Assembly: GCA_944381935.1 (NCBI GenBank) | Contig: CALWMN010000002.1 | Coordinates: 186,001-250,000, forward strand | DNA length: 64,000 nt | Reading direction: 5' to 3' | Source: an uncultured Mediterraneibacter sp. | Lineage (GTDB): Bacteria; Bacillota; Clostridia; Lachnospirales; Lachnospiraceae | In this document: piece after piece, positions 14,414-24,082 of the stretch | How the letters are laid out: every line of letters begins with the position of its first letter | Numbering within the stretch: the stretch's first letter is position 1 | Notes under the pieces: model-generated | Told to the model about the DNA's origin: nothing | Databases searched by the model: none | The model's input: only the letters and a program-made list of their open reading frames with translations | Made by a program: the position numbers and the translations under genes

Positions 14414-14623
14414 TTAAGGCTTTCTCCCCACAAGTTCGTCCAAAGACACATCAAATACATCTGCAATCCTGATCAAAATATAGATATCCGGCACACTGAC
14501 ATTGCGCTCATAGGCGGAAATAGTCTGTCTGCGTATGTTGAGCTGCTTTGCAAGAGCACTCTGGTTCATCCCCCGGTTTAAACGCAATTCCCTTATATTC
14601 TTTCCTATCGTATTTGATAACAT
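14414..14623 (-). CDS. XRE family transcriptional regulator
   Basis: The 69-residue single-domain protein has the helix-turn-helix IRELRLNRGMNQSALAKQLN with recognition helix RRQTISAYERN and the common ending IADVFDVSLDELVGRKP. The start is ATG 14623 with AGGGTGAT six bases upstream; the longer open frame upstream has no ribosome binding site. It faces the sugar cassette tail to tail and is divergent from a second XRE gene. It may regulate either neighbour. Confidence 0.85.
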   Translation of the reverse strand: MLSNTIGKNIRELRLNRGMNQSALAKQLNIRRQTISAYERNVSVPDIYILIRIADVFDVSLDELVGRKP

Positions 14624-14769
14624 GAAGATCACCCTGCATATTTTATCACTCTTTTGCAAAGAATAAATAAAATATCTGAAATATGGGTATATATGTACCT
14701 CCAATCTGGATAGCACAATCACGCGGATACGTTAAAATAAGGTATAGAATAATAAAGGGTGTGAATATA

Positions 14770-15114
14770 TTGGATAATCGCGTGAGGGAGCTGCGAAAAG
14801 AACGAGGCCTAAAACAGAATGAGCTTGCAGATAAGATTAATGTCTCCCAACAGACGATCAGCAGGATAGAAAACGGCAGCAATTCACTTGCGGCAGACAT
14901 ACTGGTCCATTTGTCAAAATTTTTCCATGTCTCTGCCGATTATATACTGAAGCTCTCTGACATAAGGATGACGGAGGAATACCGGATAGAGTTCAGGGAA
15001 ACGATTGGGCGTAATATAGAATTTTGCCGCAGATTTGAAAAGCTTGGGAAAAAGAATCAGGAGCTCATCTGCCGGCTGATGGAACAGCTGGAGGAAAAGT
15101 CCGATAATATCTGA
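14770..15114 (+). CDS. XRE family transcriptional regulator
   Basis: The 114-residue protein has an N-terminal helix-turn-helix (DNRVRELRKERGLKQNELAD, then VSQQTISRIENGSN) and a helical C-terminal part of about 50 residues (EYRIEFRETIGRNIEFCRRF onward) that may dimerise. The most likely start is TTG 14770, nine bases after AAAGGGT at 14754-14760; GTG 14761 is too close to that site. It is divergent from the previous XRE gene, and the two share a 146-base AT-rich promoter region. Confidence 0.82.
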   Translation: MDNRVRELRKERGLKQNELADKINVSQQTISRIENGSNSLAADILVHLSKFFHVSADYILKLSDIRMTEEYRIEFRETIGRNIEFCRRFEKLGKKNQELICRLMEQLEEKSDNI

Positions 15115-15137
15115 CAAAATAATCTGAAAAATATTTG

Positions 15138-15174
15138 AAAAAGGAGAAATCTGTAAAGGTTTTTCCTTTTTTTG
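15138..15174 (+). terminator. Terminator after the XRE gene
   Basis: AAAAAGGA (15138-15145) pairs with TCCTTTTT (15164-15171) and the T run continues. The loop is 18 bases, so strength is moderate. Confidence 0.6.
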
Positions 15175-15253
15175 TATTTCTGATATGATATAATTACAAT
15201 AATTTATATGAATCTGTTTATAATATCTGAATAAGGAGACGGAGGGAAGGACC

Positions 15254-16789
15254 ATGTTAGAAAAAGTTGATCTGACTAAAAGGATGGAAAAGGATGAGTA
15301 CAAAGAAAAGATGGAGATGCTGGAAGTGCGTATCGGCCAGCTCCAGAGACAGTGCAAAGAGCTTAAGATTCCTGTAATTCTCGTATTTGAGGGATTTGGG
15401 GCATCGGGAAAGGGGCTGCAGATCGGACATTTGATCCAGAGTATGGATCCACGGGGATTTCAGGTATATCCGATCAAGAATGAAACAGAAGAGGAGAGGA
15501 TGCATCCGTTCCTCTGGCGGTTCTGGACCAAGACACCGGAACGCGGAAGGATCGCTATATTCGATGGGAGCTGGTATCGGAGAGTGCTGATCGACAGGTT
15601 TGAGAAGCGCACGAAAAATAAGGATCTTCCGGCTGCCTTTCATTCTATCTGCGCATTTGAGGAACAACTGGCGGCAGACGGGAACGTGATCATCAAGCTT
15701 TTCCTGGATATTGACAAAAAAGAACAGAAAAGAAGATTTGACAAGCTTGCCAAAAACAAAGAGACTGCCTGGAGAGTGACGCAGGGAGACCTGGAACGCA
15801 ATGCGAGGTATGCGGAATACGCGGCCATGATGGAGGATATGCTCTTCAAGACGGATACCGAGTACGCTCCCTGGACCATCATCGAGGCAACGGACAGGAG
15901 ATTTGCCACTGTAAAGGTCTATACGACGGTTATTAAGGCTATGGCGGATCAGATTGAGAAGGTGCAGAGGCAGAAGCTGGAGGAGCATGCGGCAAAAGAG
16001 GCGGGGACCGGCGAAAACACGGAGGCTTCTGAGGTGGCGCGCGAGGCGGACCAGAACATGAGAAAGATGCAGGTGTCGATCCTTTCAAAGGCGGACCTCT
16101 CCTTGAAGTATACGAGGGAGGAATACCGGGAAAGGCTTAAGAAACTGCAGAAAAAGATGGAGAAGCTGCACGGGGAGCTCTATCGCCGGAGAATCCCGGT
16201 TGTTCTTGGATTTGAAGGATGGGATGCAGGGGGAAAAGGAGGAGCCATCAAACGTCTGACAGAAAAGATGGACCCGCGCGGCTATGTCGTAAATCCTACC
16301 GCGTCGCCCAATGATATAGAGAAGGCACATCACTACCTCTGGAGATTCTGGCGCGCCATGCCAAAAGACGGGCATGTGGCGATTTTCGACCGCACGTGGT
16401 ATGGGCGTGTGATGGTAGAGCGGATCGAAGGATTCTGTACAAAGGGGGAATGGCAGAGAGCCTACAAGGAAATCAATGACATGGAGAAAGACCTCTATGA
16501 TGCGGGCGCCGTCGTGGTCAAATTCTGGATGCATATAGATAAAGACGAGCAGAAGAGACGGTTTACTGAAAGGCAGGAGAACCCGGAGAAGCGCTGGAAG
16601 ATCACGGATGAAGACTGGAGGAACAGGGAGAAATGGGATCTGTATGAGGACGCAGTCAATGAGATGCTCCTGCGCACTTCTACGGATTACGCACCCTGGG
16701 TCGTGGTGGAAGGAAATGATAAATACTACGCCAGGATAAAGGTCCTTGAGACAGTGGTCAACGCAATTGAAGACAGGATAAAGAAATAG
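15254..16789 (+). CDS. pap: Polyphosphate:AMP phosphotransferase (two PPK2 domains)
   Basis: The 511-residue protein has two tandem PPK2 domains and the length of class II polyphosphate:AMP phosphotransferases, which make ADP from AMP and polyphosphate. Domain 1 (about 1-245) has VFEGFGASGKGLQIG and IAIFDGSWYRRVL. Domain 2 (about 270-511) has LGFEGWDAGGKGGAIKR and VAIFDRTWYGRVMVERIEG. In domain 1 the Walker-B-like FDR is FDG, so its arginine is lost and domain 2 is likely the catalytic one. The linker is acidic and Ala/Glu-rich. The start at ATG 15254 follows GGAGACGGAGGGAAGG. The dgt gene begins 12 bases after its stop. Confidence 0.92.
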   Translation: MLEKVDLTKRMEKDEYKEKMEMLEVRIGQLQRQCKELKIPVILVFEGFGASGKGLQIGHLIQSMDPRGFQVYPIKNETEEERMHPFLWRFWTKTPERGRIAIFDGSWYRRVLIDRFEKRTKNKDLPAAFHSICAFEEQLAADGNVIIKLFLDIDKKEQKRRFDKLAKNKETAWRVTQGDLERNARYAEYAAMMEDMLFKTDTEYAPWTIIEATDRRFATVKVYTTVIKAMADQIEKVQRQKLEEHAAKEAGTGENTEASEVAREADQNMRKMQVSILSKADLSLKYTREEYRERLKKLQKKMEKLHGELYRRRIPVVLGFEGWDAGGKGGAIKRLTEKMDPRGYVVNPTASPNDIEKAHHYLWRFWRAMPKDGHVAIFDRTWYGRVMVERIEGFCTKGEWQRAYKEINDMEKDLYDAGAVVVKFWMHIDKDEQKRRFTERQENPEKRWKITDEDWRNREKWDLYEDAVNEMLLRTSTDYAPWVVVEGNDKYYARIKVLETVVNAIEDRIKK

Positions 16790-16801
16790 TGGGGGCAAGG
16801 G

Positions 16802-17812
16802 ATGGCATTGATGACGATCAGAGAGAAGCTGGAAGAAAGAGAAGTGGAATATCTTAGCCCATACGCCGTACTCAGCAGGGATTCAAAAGGCAGGGAGCGC
16901 GAAGAGGAGCAGTGTGACATCCGCCCCGTATTCCAGAGGGACCGGGACAGGATCCTGCACTGCAAGGCCTTCCGCCGGATGAAGCAAAAGACACAGGTCT
17001 TTTTGCTCCCAAAGGGGGACCACTACCGGACCCGTCTGACGCACACACTGGAGGTCTCGCAGAACGCAAGGACGATTGCCAAGGCGCTGCGCCTGAACGA
17101 GGATCTTGTGGAGGCGATTGCGCTGGGGCACGACCTGGGACACACGCCGTTCGGGCACGCAGGGGAGAAGGCACTCAACAATGTGTATCATTTCGCACAT
17201 CACAGGCAGAGCTTAAGGGTCGTGGAGCACATCGAAAAGCAGGGGAGGGGGTTGAACCTTACATGGGAAGTCCGGGACGGGATCCTGAATCATCAGACAT
17301 CGGGAACCCCTCATACTCTTGAGGGAAAAGTGGTCCGCTTATCGGATAAGATCGCCTACATCAACCATGACATGGATGACGCGATCCGGGGAGAGATCCT
17401 GACGGAAAAAGACATCCCTTCCCGGCTGAGAGATGCGCTTGGCAATTCGTGTAAGGAACGGCTCAACACTATGGTGCACGATGTGATTATCAACAGCATG
17501 GACCGGCCGGAGATCTGTATGTCAAAAGGAGTGGAAGAAGCGATGACAGAGCTGCGCAGATTCATGTTTGAGAACGTCTATCTAAATCCGAAGGCGAAAG
17601 GAGAGGAAGATAAGGCGGTACATATGGTGGAGCAGATGTTTGAATATTATGTCCGGCATCTGGAGCTGCTTCCGGAACAATATCTCAAGGCGCTGTCAGA
17701 CGGAAAGAACAGCAGGGAACAGATCGTGTGTGACTATATTGCCGGGATGACGGATTCCTATGCAGTGAAAAAGTTTGAAGATTTTTTTGTCCCGGAATCA
17801 TGGAAAATTTAA
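16802..17812 (+). CDS. dgt: dGTP triphosphohydrolase-like HD protein
   Basis: The 336-residue HD-domain protein is of the deoxyguanosinetriphosphate triphosphohydrolase-like class, which splits dNTPs into nucleoside and triphosphate. Metal ligands are in HYRTRLTHTLEVSQ, AIALGHDLGHTPFGHAGE (the HD pair) and LSDKIAYINHDMDD. The N-terminal FQRDRDRILHCKAFRRMKQK is diagnostic. Its place just upstream of dnaG and rpoD is conserved in many clostridia. Start ATG 16802 follows a G-rich site; ATG 16811 is an alternative. Confidence 0.93.
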   Translation: MALMTIREKLEEREVEYLSPYAVLSRDSKGREREEEQCDIRPVFQRDRDRILHCKAFRRMKQKTQVFLLPKGDHYRTRLTHTLEVSQNARTIAKALRLNEDLVEAIALGHDLGHTPFGHAGEKALNNVYHFAHHRQSLRVVEHIEKQGRGLNLTWEVRDGILNHQTSGTPHTLEGKVVRLSDKIAYINHDMDDAIRGEILTEKDIPSRLRDALGNSCKERLNTMVHDVIINSMDRPEICMSKGVEEAMTELRRFMFENVYLNPKAKGEEDKAVHMVEQMFEYYVRHLELLPEQYLKALSDGKNSREQIVCDYIAGMTDSYAVKKFEDFFVPESWKI

Positions 17813-17872
17813 AGGAAAGAAAAAACTTTTGTCGAATATATAATATAGGGTATTCTTTTTATGGAGGATGAC

Positions 17873-19648
17873 ATGCGCTATTCAGAAGAACTGATAGAAG
17901 AAATAAGATCGAGAAATGATATAGTAGATGTGATTTCCGGTTATGTCCGCCTGCAGAAAAAAGGAAGTTCCTATTTCGGGCTCTGCCCGTTCCACAATGA
18001 AAAATCGCCGTCATTTTCGGTGAGCAGGCAGAAGCAGATGTATTACTGTTTCGGCTGCGGAGCCGGGGGAAACGTATATACATTTCTGATGGAATATGAG
18101 AATTTTTCTTTTGTTGAAGCGGTCAGATACCTCGCAGACCGGGCCGGGATTGAACTGCCGGAAATAGAATACTCAAAAGAGGCAAAAGAAAAAGCGGATT
18201 TGAAGACCTCGATTCTCGAGATGAACAAGCTGGCAGCAAAGTATTTCTATGTCCAGCTGAAATCTGAACAAGGGAAAGCAGCCTATACATACCTGAAAGA
18301 CAGAGAACTCTCGGATGAGACGATCACTGCGTTCGGACTGGGGTTTTCCAACAAATACAGCGATGACCTCTACCAGTATCTCAGAAAGAAGGGGTACAGC
18401 GAGGAACTGATCCGCCAGGCAGGCCTGATCAATACAGATGAAAAGCACGGGGTGTATGACAAGTTCTGGAACCGTGTCATGTTTCCCATCATGGATGCAA
18501 ACAGCAGGGTTATCGGCTTTGGCGGACGGGTGATGGGGGATGGAAAACCCAAGTATCTGAACTCTCCTGAGACGGCTGTGTTCGACAAGAGCCGGAACCT
18601 GTACGGACTCAACCGGGCAAGGACGTCAAGGAAACCGTACTTCCTGCTGTGCGAGGGATATATGGATGTGATCGCGCTCCATCAGGCAGGATTCACAAAT
18701 TCAGTTGCATCCCTGGGCACGGCTCTGACGCCGGGACATGCTTCCCTGATCAGGCGATATGTACAGGAGGTCTATCTGACATATGACAGCGATGATGCAG
18801 GAACAAGGGCGGCATTGAGAGCCGTCCCAATCCTGAGGGAAGCCGGCATTTCGGCAAAGGTCATTAGGATGGATCCCTACAAGGACCCGGATGAATTTAT
18901 CAAGAACCTTGGCGCAGGAGAATACGAAAAGAGGATTCAGGAAGCGAGAAACGGGTTCATGTTCAGCCTTGAGATGCTTGAACGGGAGTATGACATGGCG
19001 TCGCCGGAGGGAAAGACGGCATTTTTCCAGGAAACGGCAAGGCGCCTTCTCTCATTTGAGGACGAACTTGAGAGAGGGAACTACATAGAGGCGGTGTCGT
19101 CCTCGTACAGGATTAAGAAGGAAAGCCTGGAAAAGCTGGTTGCAAAGACTGCGGTAAATGCCGGCATGGCAAGACCGGTCACGCGTCCGAAACGTGCAGA
19201 AGGAAAAGAGAAAAAGAAGGAGGATGGCATCCTCACTTCACAGAAAGCACTCCTGACATGGCTCATCGACGATGCGCCGCTGTATCAGAAGATTTGCGGG
19301 TTTATCACCCCGGCTGATTTTACGGAGGATCTGTACCGGACAGTTGCCGGGCTTCTCTTTGAGCAGCTTGGCACGGGAAAACTTGATCCTGCAAGGATAC
19401 TGGACCACTTTACAGATGAGGAAGACCACAGGGAAGCTGCGGCACTGTTCCATACGAGGATAAAAGAACTCAAGACAAAGGAAGAACGGGAACAGGCACT
19501 CAAGGAGACGATCCTCCGGGTAAAGGCGAACAGTATCGACTGGCAGACCATGCATCTGGATCCCACAGATATGGCAGGGCTGCAGCGTCTGATGGAGGAA
19601 AAGAGGAAGCTGGAGGACCTGCAGAAACTGCATATTTCTATTGATTAA
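17873..19648 (+). CDS. dnaG: DNA primase
   Basis: The 591-residue primase makes RNA primers for replication. The N-terminal CHC2 zinc finger is CPFHNEKSPSF followed by YYCFGCGAGGN; the catalytic core has GFGGRVMGDGKPKYLNSPET; the TOPRIM domain has LCEGYMDVIAL and TYDSDDAGTRAA; the C-terminal helicase-binding part starts near 450 after a Lys/Glu-rich linker. The start is ATG 17873, with GGAGG at 17863-17867; the ATG at 17861 lies upstream of that site and has none of its own. Operon with rpoD. Confidence 0.96.
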   Translation: MRYSEELIEEIRSRNDIVDVISGYVRLQKKGSSYFGLCPFHNEKSPSFSVSRQKQMYYCFGCGAGGNVYTFLMEYENFSFVEAVRYLADRAGIELPEIEYSKEAKEKADLKTSILEMNKLAAKYFYVQLKSEQGKAAYTYLKDRELSDETITAFGLGFSNKYSDDLYQYLRKKGYSEELIRQAGLINTDEKHGVYDKFWNRVMFPIMDANSRVIGFGGRVMGDGKPKYLNSPETAVFDKSRNLYGLNRARTSRKPYFLLCEGYMDVIALHQAGFTNSVASLGTALTPGHASLIRRYVQEVYLTYDSDDAGTRAALRAVPILREAGISAKVIRMDPYKDPDEFIKNLGAGEYEKRIQEARNGFMFSLEMLEREYDMASPEGKTAFFQETARRLLSFEDELERGNYIEAVSSSYRIKKESLEKLVAKTAVNAGMARPVTRPKRAEGKEKKKEDGILTSQKALLTWLIDDAPLYQKICGFITPADFTEDLYRTVAGLLFEQLGTGKLDPARILDHFTDEEDHREAAALFHTRIKELKTKEEREQALKETILRVKANSIDWQTMHLDPTDMAGLQRLMEEKRKLEDLQKLHISID

Positions 19649-19704
19649 GGATAAAATAAAACAAGATAGTCTGCGTATCCGCGCGGCAAAGGAAGGATGG
19701 ACAC

Positions 19705-20823
19705 ATGGAAGAGAACACACAGAAGTTTCTGGAAAAAATGAAAGAACTGGTTGCGCTGGGAAAGAAAAAGAAGAGCATACTGGATATCCAGGAAATCAAC
19801 GATTTCTTTAACGACATGGAAATGAGTCCCGATCAGATGGAGAAGGTGTTTGATTATCTGGAAGCCAATAATATTGACGTGCTGCGCATCAGCGGAGATT
19901 CAGATGATGATTCGGATATGGATATCGACGTCATTATTTCAGAAGAAGATGAGGTTGATATGGAAAATATCGATCTTTCTGTTCCGGAAGGCGTCAGCAT
20001 AGAAGACCCTGTCCGCATGTATCTCAAAGAGATAGGAAAAGTGCCCCTCCTGAGTGCGGAGCGTGAGATTGAGCTTGCGAAAAGAATGGAAGAGGGCGAT
20101 GAGGATGCAAAGAAGGAACTGGCGGAGGCAAACCTGCGTCTTGTCGTCAGCATCGCGAAGCGTTATGTCGGCAGGGGGATGCTTTTTCTTGACCTGATAC
20201 AGGAGGGGAACCTTGGACTGATTAAGGCGGTAGAGAAATTTGATTACCATAAGGGGTACAAGTTCAGTACTTATGCAACATGGTGGATCCGACAGGCGAT
20301 CACAAGGGCAATCGCCGACCAGGCGAGGACGATCCGGATACCTGTCCACATGGTGGAGACGATCAATAAACTGATCCGCGTATCCCGCCAGCTTCTCCAG
20401 GAGCTGGGAAGAGAGCCTCTGCCGGAGGAGATTGCAAAGGAGCTGGACATGCCTGTAGAGCGTGTGCGCGAGATCCTGAAGATTTCCCAGGAGCCGGTTT
20501 CTCTTGAGACGCCCATCGGCGAGGAGGAGGACAGCCATCTCGGTGACTTTATCCAGGATGATAATGTGCCGGTCCCGGCGGAAGCGGCAGCACAGACTCT
20601 TTTAAAGGAGCAGTTAGATGAGGTGCTTGATACGCTTACAGAGAGGGAACAGAAGGTCTTAAGGCTCAGATTCGGTATGAATGACGGGCGCGCCCGCACG
20701 CTGGAGGAAGTGGGAAGAGAGTTCGATGTTACGAGAGAGCGTATCCGCCAGATTGAGGCAAAAGCGCTCCGAAAGCTGCGCCATCCGAGCAGGAGCCGTA
20801 AGCTGAGGGATTATCTCGACTGA
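19705..20823 (+). CDS. rpoD: Primary RNA polymerase sigma factor
   Basis: The 372-residue housekeeping sigma-70 (SigA type) has an acidic region 1.1 (residues 1-95), region 1.2 [19 protein letters not shown], region 2 [17 protein letters not shown] and [13 protein letters not shown], region 3, and the region 4 helix-turn-helix [20 protein letters not shown]. The short region 1 is normal for Firmicutes. It follows dnaG by 56 bases, and trmK starts 19 bases later, so it is part of the macromolecular synthesis operon. The start at ATG 19705 follows AAAGGAAGG. Confidence 0.97.
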   Translation: MEENTQKFLEKMKELVALGKKKKSILDIQEINDFFNDMEMSPDQMEKVFDYLEANNIDVLRISGDSDDDSDMDIDVIISEEDEVDMENIDLSVPEGVSIEDPVRMYLKEIGKVPLLSAEREIELAKRMEEGDEDAKKELAEANLRLVVSIAKRYVGRGMLFLDLIQEGNLGLIKAVEKFDYHKGYKFSTYATWWIRQAITRAIADQARTIRIPVHMVETINKLIRVSRQLLQELGREPLPEEIAKELDMPVERVREILKISQEPVSLETPIGEEEDSHLGDFIQDDNVPVPAEAAAQTLLKEQLDEVLDTLTEREQKVLRLRFGMNDGRARTLEEVGREFDVTRERIRQIEAKALRKLRHPSRSRKLRDYLD

Positions 20824-20842
20824 GAAAGGGCGCAGGCAGAGA

Positions 20843-21637
20843 ATGGGATTATCAAAAAGACTACAGGCGGTCGCGGGTCTTGTGACCGCCGGGTACAGGA
20901 TAGCAGATATCGGCACAGATCATGCCTATATCCCGATCAGCCTTGTCGAGGGCGGGAAAAGCCCATCCGCTGTTGCAATGGATGTGAACAGGGGTCCCCT
21001 GGAAAGAGCCCGCTTTCATGTGAAGGAACACCGGCTTGAAGATCGGATCACGATGCGCCTGTCAGACGGGTTTTCGGCATTTCAGGCAGGGGAGGCGGAT
21101 GCCGCGGTGATCGCCGGGATGGGCGGTGCGCTAATGGTCAGGATCCTGGCAGACGGGACGGAGAAGGTTCGCTCTCTGAAAGAATGTATCCTTCAGCCAC
21201 AGTCTGAGATTGAAAGAGTGAGAGCCTTTCTTTTAGAGGAAGGTTTTTTGTTTATCCAGGAAGATATGGTGGAGGAAGACGGGAAGTATTATCCTATGAT
21301 GAAAGTTGCCCCTCCGGGAACTGATAAAGGTTTTCCCGAAAAGAGCAGGGGAAAACAGGCTGGGATTTCATGGGATGAGACAGAACTTAGGTATGGCAGA
21401 CTTCTGTTGGAGAACAGGCACGAGGTACTTGGAAGATTTCTTGAACGGGAGATAAGGATCAGGGAAAAGATCTTAAGCAATCTGGACAACACAGGTGACG
21501 AGCGCATCAGGAAGCGCGCGGATGAACTGAAAAAAGAACTGAAATATGCGAGAAAGGGGATGGAATACTATGCTTTGCAAGGAAATCATGCAGGTGATCG
21601 AGGCGACCTACTCGAAGGACGCAGCACTGGATTTTGA
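20843..21637 (+). CDS. trmK: tRNA (adenine(22)-N1)-methyltransferase
   Basis: The 264-residue SAM-dependent TrmK (YqfN) methylates N1 of A22 in the D loop of tRNAs. Motif I is YRIADIGTDHAYIPI, followed by VAMDVNRGPLERA and the family motif VIAGMGGALMVRIL, then LQPQSEIERVRAFL. It sits in the conserved order rpoD-trmK-nif3. Its last 68 bases overlap the next gene. Confidence 0.94.
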   Translation: MGLSKRLQAVAGLVTAGYRIADIGTDHAYIPISLVEGGKSPSAVAMDVNRGPLERARFHVKEHRLEDRITMRLSDGFSAFQAGEADAAVIAGMGGALMVRILADGTEKVRSLKECILQPQSEIERVRAFLLEEGFLFIQEDMVEEDGKYYPMMKVAPPGTDKGFPEKSRGKQAGISWDETELRYGRLLLENRHEVLGRFLEREIRIREKILSNLDNTGDERIRKRADELKKELKYARKGMEYYALQGNHAGDRGDLLEGRSTGF

Positions 21638-22355
21638 TAATGTAGGACTTCTTGCCGGAAGGTCAGAGAAGGAAGTGAACCGGGTGTATCTGGCTCTGGA
21701 TGCGACAGATGCAGTGATTGAAAGGGCAGTGAAGGAAGGGGCGGATATGTTGATTACACATCACCCCCTTATCTTTTCACCGGTAAAGAATGTGACAGAC
21801 CAGGATTTTATCGGGAGAAGGCTCATAGAACTGATTCAGAATGACGTCTCTTACTATGCGATGCACACAAACTATGATGTGCTGGGGATGGCTGACCTTG
21901 CGGGAAGGATCCTGGAACTTGAGGATGCACAGGTACTTGATGAGACGATGACAGACGAGTCCGGCTCTCCGGCAGGGATCGGCAGAATCGGAAATTTAAA
22001 GGAGGGGCTTACCCTGGAAGAATGTTCCGTATATGTAAAGCATAAGCTGAATCTGGGAAGCCTGAAAGTGTTCGGAGACATGGATAAGAAGGTCAAAAGG
22101 CTTGCGGTATCTCCCGGTTCGGGAAAGTCGGCGATACCGGCTGCGCTCAGGAAGGGAGCGGATGTACTTGTCACAGGCGATATCGGCCATCATGACGGAC
22201 TGGATGCAGTGGCGCAGGGACTGTCTGTTATCGATGCAGGGCACTATGGGACCGAATATATCTTCCTTGACGATATGAAAGCGTTCTTAAATGAAAAGCT
22301 CCCGGGACTGGACGTCAGAACGGAGCCGGTAATTCATCCATTCCAGGTCATCTGA
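21570..22355 (+). CDS. Nif3-like dinuclear metal center protein
   Basis: The 261-residue Nif3/YqfO family protein is expected to form a toroidal hexamer with two metal ions per subunit. Metal-site motifs are NVGLLAG, LITHHPLIF, YAMHTNYDV and the C-terminal DAGHYGTE. The biochemical role is debated; GTP cyclohydrolase activity has been proposed for some members. ATG 21570 is preferred, ten bases after AAAGGGG, and overlaps trmK; an upstream in-frame ATG has no good site. The two genes are translationally coupled. Confidence 0.92.
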   Translation: MLCKEIMQVIEATYSKDAALDFDNVGLLAGRSEKEVNRVYLALDATDAVIERAVKEGADMLITHHPLIFSPVKNVTDQDFIGRRLIELIQNDVSYYAMHTNYDVLGMADLAGRILELEDAQVLDETMTDESGSPAGIGRIGNLKEGLTLEECSVYVKHKLNLGSLKVFGDMDKKVKRLAVSPGSGKSAIPAALRKGADVLVTGDIGHHDGLDAVAQGLSVIDAGHYGTEYIFLDDMKAFLNEKLPGLDVRTEPVIHPFQVI

Positions 22356-22405
22356 CCGGGAATGGGGTGTATTATAACCAGGACGGTGCAGGAAGGAGGA
22401 AAAAG

Positions 22406-24076
22406 ATGGCAGAGAAAAAATGCAGGGTTACAATAAATGGCAGGATAAGAATGTACGGCGCGGGGACAACGTACCGGGAGATCGCGCGGGAAGTCCAGCC
22501 GGACTATCCCCATCAGATCGTGCTGGCTTATGTGGACGGCTTCCGCCTCCAGGAGCTGCGCAAGACGGTGGAAAAGGACTGTGAGCTTAAGTTTGTCACG
22601 ACAGGGGATGCGATCGGGCATGAGACATATAAGAGAAGTATGTGCTTTCTTCTCGTAAAAGCGGTACATGACGTGGCAGGGCATGACAGGATTGAACGGG
22701 TCAGGATCCATTTTTCTATCGGGAAGGGATATTACTGCACAATCGAGGGCGATGTCGAATTAGACGAAGAATTTCTCCAGAAGGTATCAGACAGGATGCA
22801 TCAGCTTTCAGAGGATGGGATCCAGATCGGCAAACGGTCCATCCACACGGAGGAAGCTCTGGAGCGGTTTCACATGCATGGCATGTATGACAAGGAAAGG
22901 CTGTTTGAATACCGTCGCGTATCCAAGGTTAATATCTATAATATGAATGAATTTGAAGACTACTATTATGGGTATATGGTTCCGGACGCCGCATGCCTGA
23001 AGTATTTTTCCCTCCATCTGTATGACGAAGGTTTTGTAATACAGATGCCGACGGCTTCCAGTCCTGAGGAAGTGCCGGAATTTGTTCCCAGCCCGAAGCT
23101 GTTCCAGGTGCTGAAGGAATCGATACAGTGGGGGGACCAGCAGGAGATCGACACGGTGGGCGCCCTCAATGATATGGTGACCAAATATGACATGAGAGAG
23201 GTCGTGCTGGTCCAGGAAGCCTATCAGGAAAGGCGGATTGGGGAGATAGCCCGCCAGATTGCGCAGAAGAAGGACGTCCGTTTCGTCCTGGTGGCAGGCC
23301 CTTCGTCTTCAGGGAAGACCACCTTCTCCCATCGGCTTGCCATCCAGCTTCGGGTCAACGGGCTCAAACCGCATCCGATTGCGGTTGACAACTATTTTGT
23401 GGACAGAGAACACACTCCGCGGGATGAGAAGGGCAATTATAATTTTGAGGGGCTTGGCGCAATTGACATTGAAAAGTTCAACAGTGATATGGAAGCGCTC
23501 CTGGAAGGGAAGGAAGTGTATCTTCCGCTCTTTAATTTTAAGACGGGGAAAAGAGAGTTTGACGCAAAGCCGAAACGGCTCGGGGGAAATGATATACTTG
23601 TGATAGAAGGCATCCACTGCCTGAATCCGAAACTGACCGAGATGCTCAACGATGAGAATAAGTTCAAGATCTATATCAGCGCTCTGACGCAGATAAACGT
23701 GGATGAGCATAACCGTATCCCGTCCACAGACGGGCGGCTTGTCCGGCGGCTGGTCCGGGATGCAAGGACCCGGGGATCTTCCGCGGCAAGGACAATCAAT
23801 ATGTGGTCCTCCGTCAGGAGAGGCGAGGAAGAGAATATTTTCCCGTACCAGGAACAGGCAGACGTCATGTTCAATTCCTCGCTGCTCTATGAGCTGGCTG
23901 TCCTCAAGCAGTATGTGGAGCCGCTTCTGTTTGCCGTGGATAAAGAGTCGGAAGAATACCTGGAGGCAAAGAGGCTCCTGAAATTCTTTGACTATTTCGT
24001 GGGAATCGGAAGCGAGTACGTTCCGACAAATTCCCTGTTGCGGGAATTTATCGGAGGCGGATGCTTCCAGGTATGA
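22406..24076 (+). CDS. Nucleoside kinase (uridine kinase-like) with TGS and SAD-like domains
   Basis: The 556-residue protein combines an N-terminal TGS-like region (GRIRMYGAGTTYREIAREVQ), a threonyl/alanyl-tRNA synthetase second-domain-like region (IEGDVELDEEFLQKVSDRMH), and a C-terminal P-loop kinase of the phosphoribulokinase/uridine kinase type (FVLVAGPSSSGKTTFSHRL, near residue 290, and VIEGIHCLNP). Proteins with this layout are common in clostridia and usually annotated as nucleoside kinases; the substrate is unproven. The start at ATG 22406 follows GGAAGGAGG. It converges on the pot operon with only six bases between stops and no visible terminator. Confidence 0.88.
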   Translation: MAEKKCRVTINGRIRMYGAGTTYREIAREVQPDYPHQIVLAYVDGFRLQELRKTVEKDCELKFVTTGDAIGHETYKRSMCFLLVKAVHDVAGHDRIERVRIHFSIGKGYYCTIEGDVELDEEFLQKVSDRMHQLSEDGIQIGKRSIHTEEALERFHMHGMYDKERLFEYRRVSKVNIYNMNEFEDYYYGYMVPDAACLKYFSLHLYDEGFVIQMPTASSPEEVPEFVPSPKLFQVLKESIQWGDQQEIDTVGALNDMVTKYDMREVVLVQEAYQERRIGEIARQIAQKKDVRFVLVAGPSSSGKTTFSHRLAIQLRVNGLKPHPIAVDNYFVDREHTPRDEKGNYNFEGLGAIDIEKFNSDMEALLEGKEVYLPLFNFKTGKREFDAKPKRLGGNDILVIEGIHCLNPKLTEMLNDENKFKIYISALTQINVDEHNRIPSTDGRLVRRLVRDARTRGSSAARTINMWSSVRRGEEENIFPYQEQADVMFNSSLLYELAVLKQYVEPLLFAVDKESEEYLEAKRLLKFFDYFVGIGSEYVPTNSLLREFIGGGCFQV

Positions 24077-24082
24077 TACATC

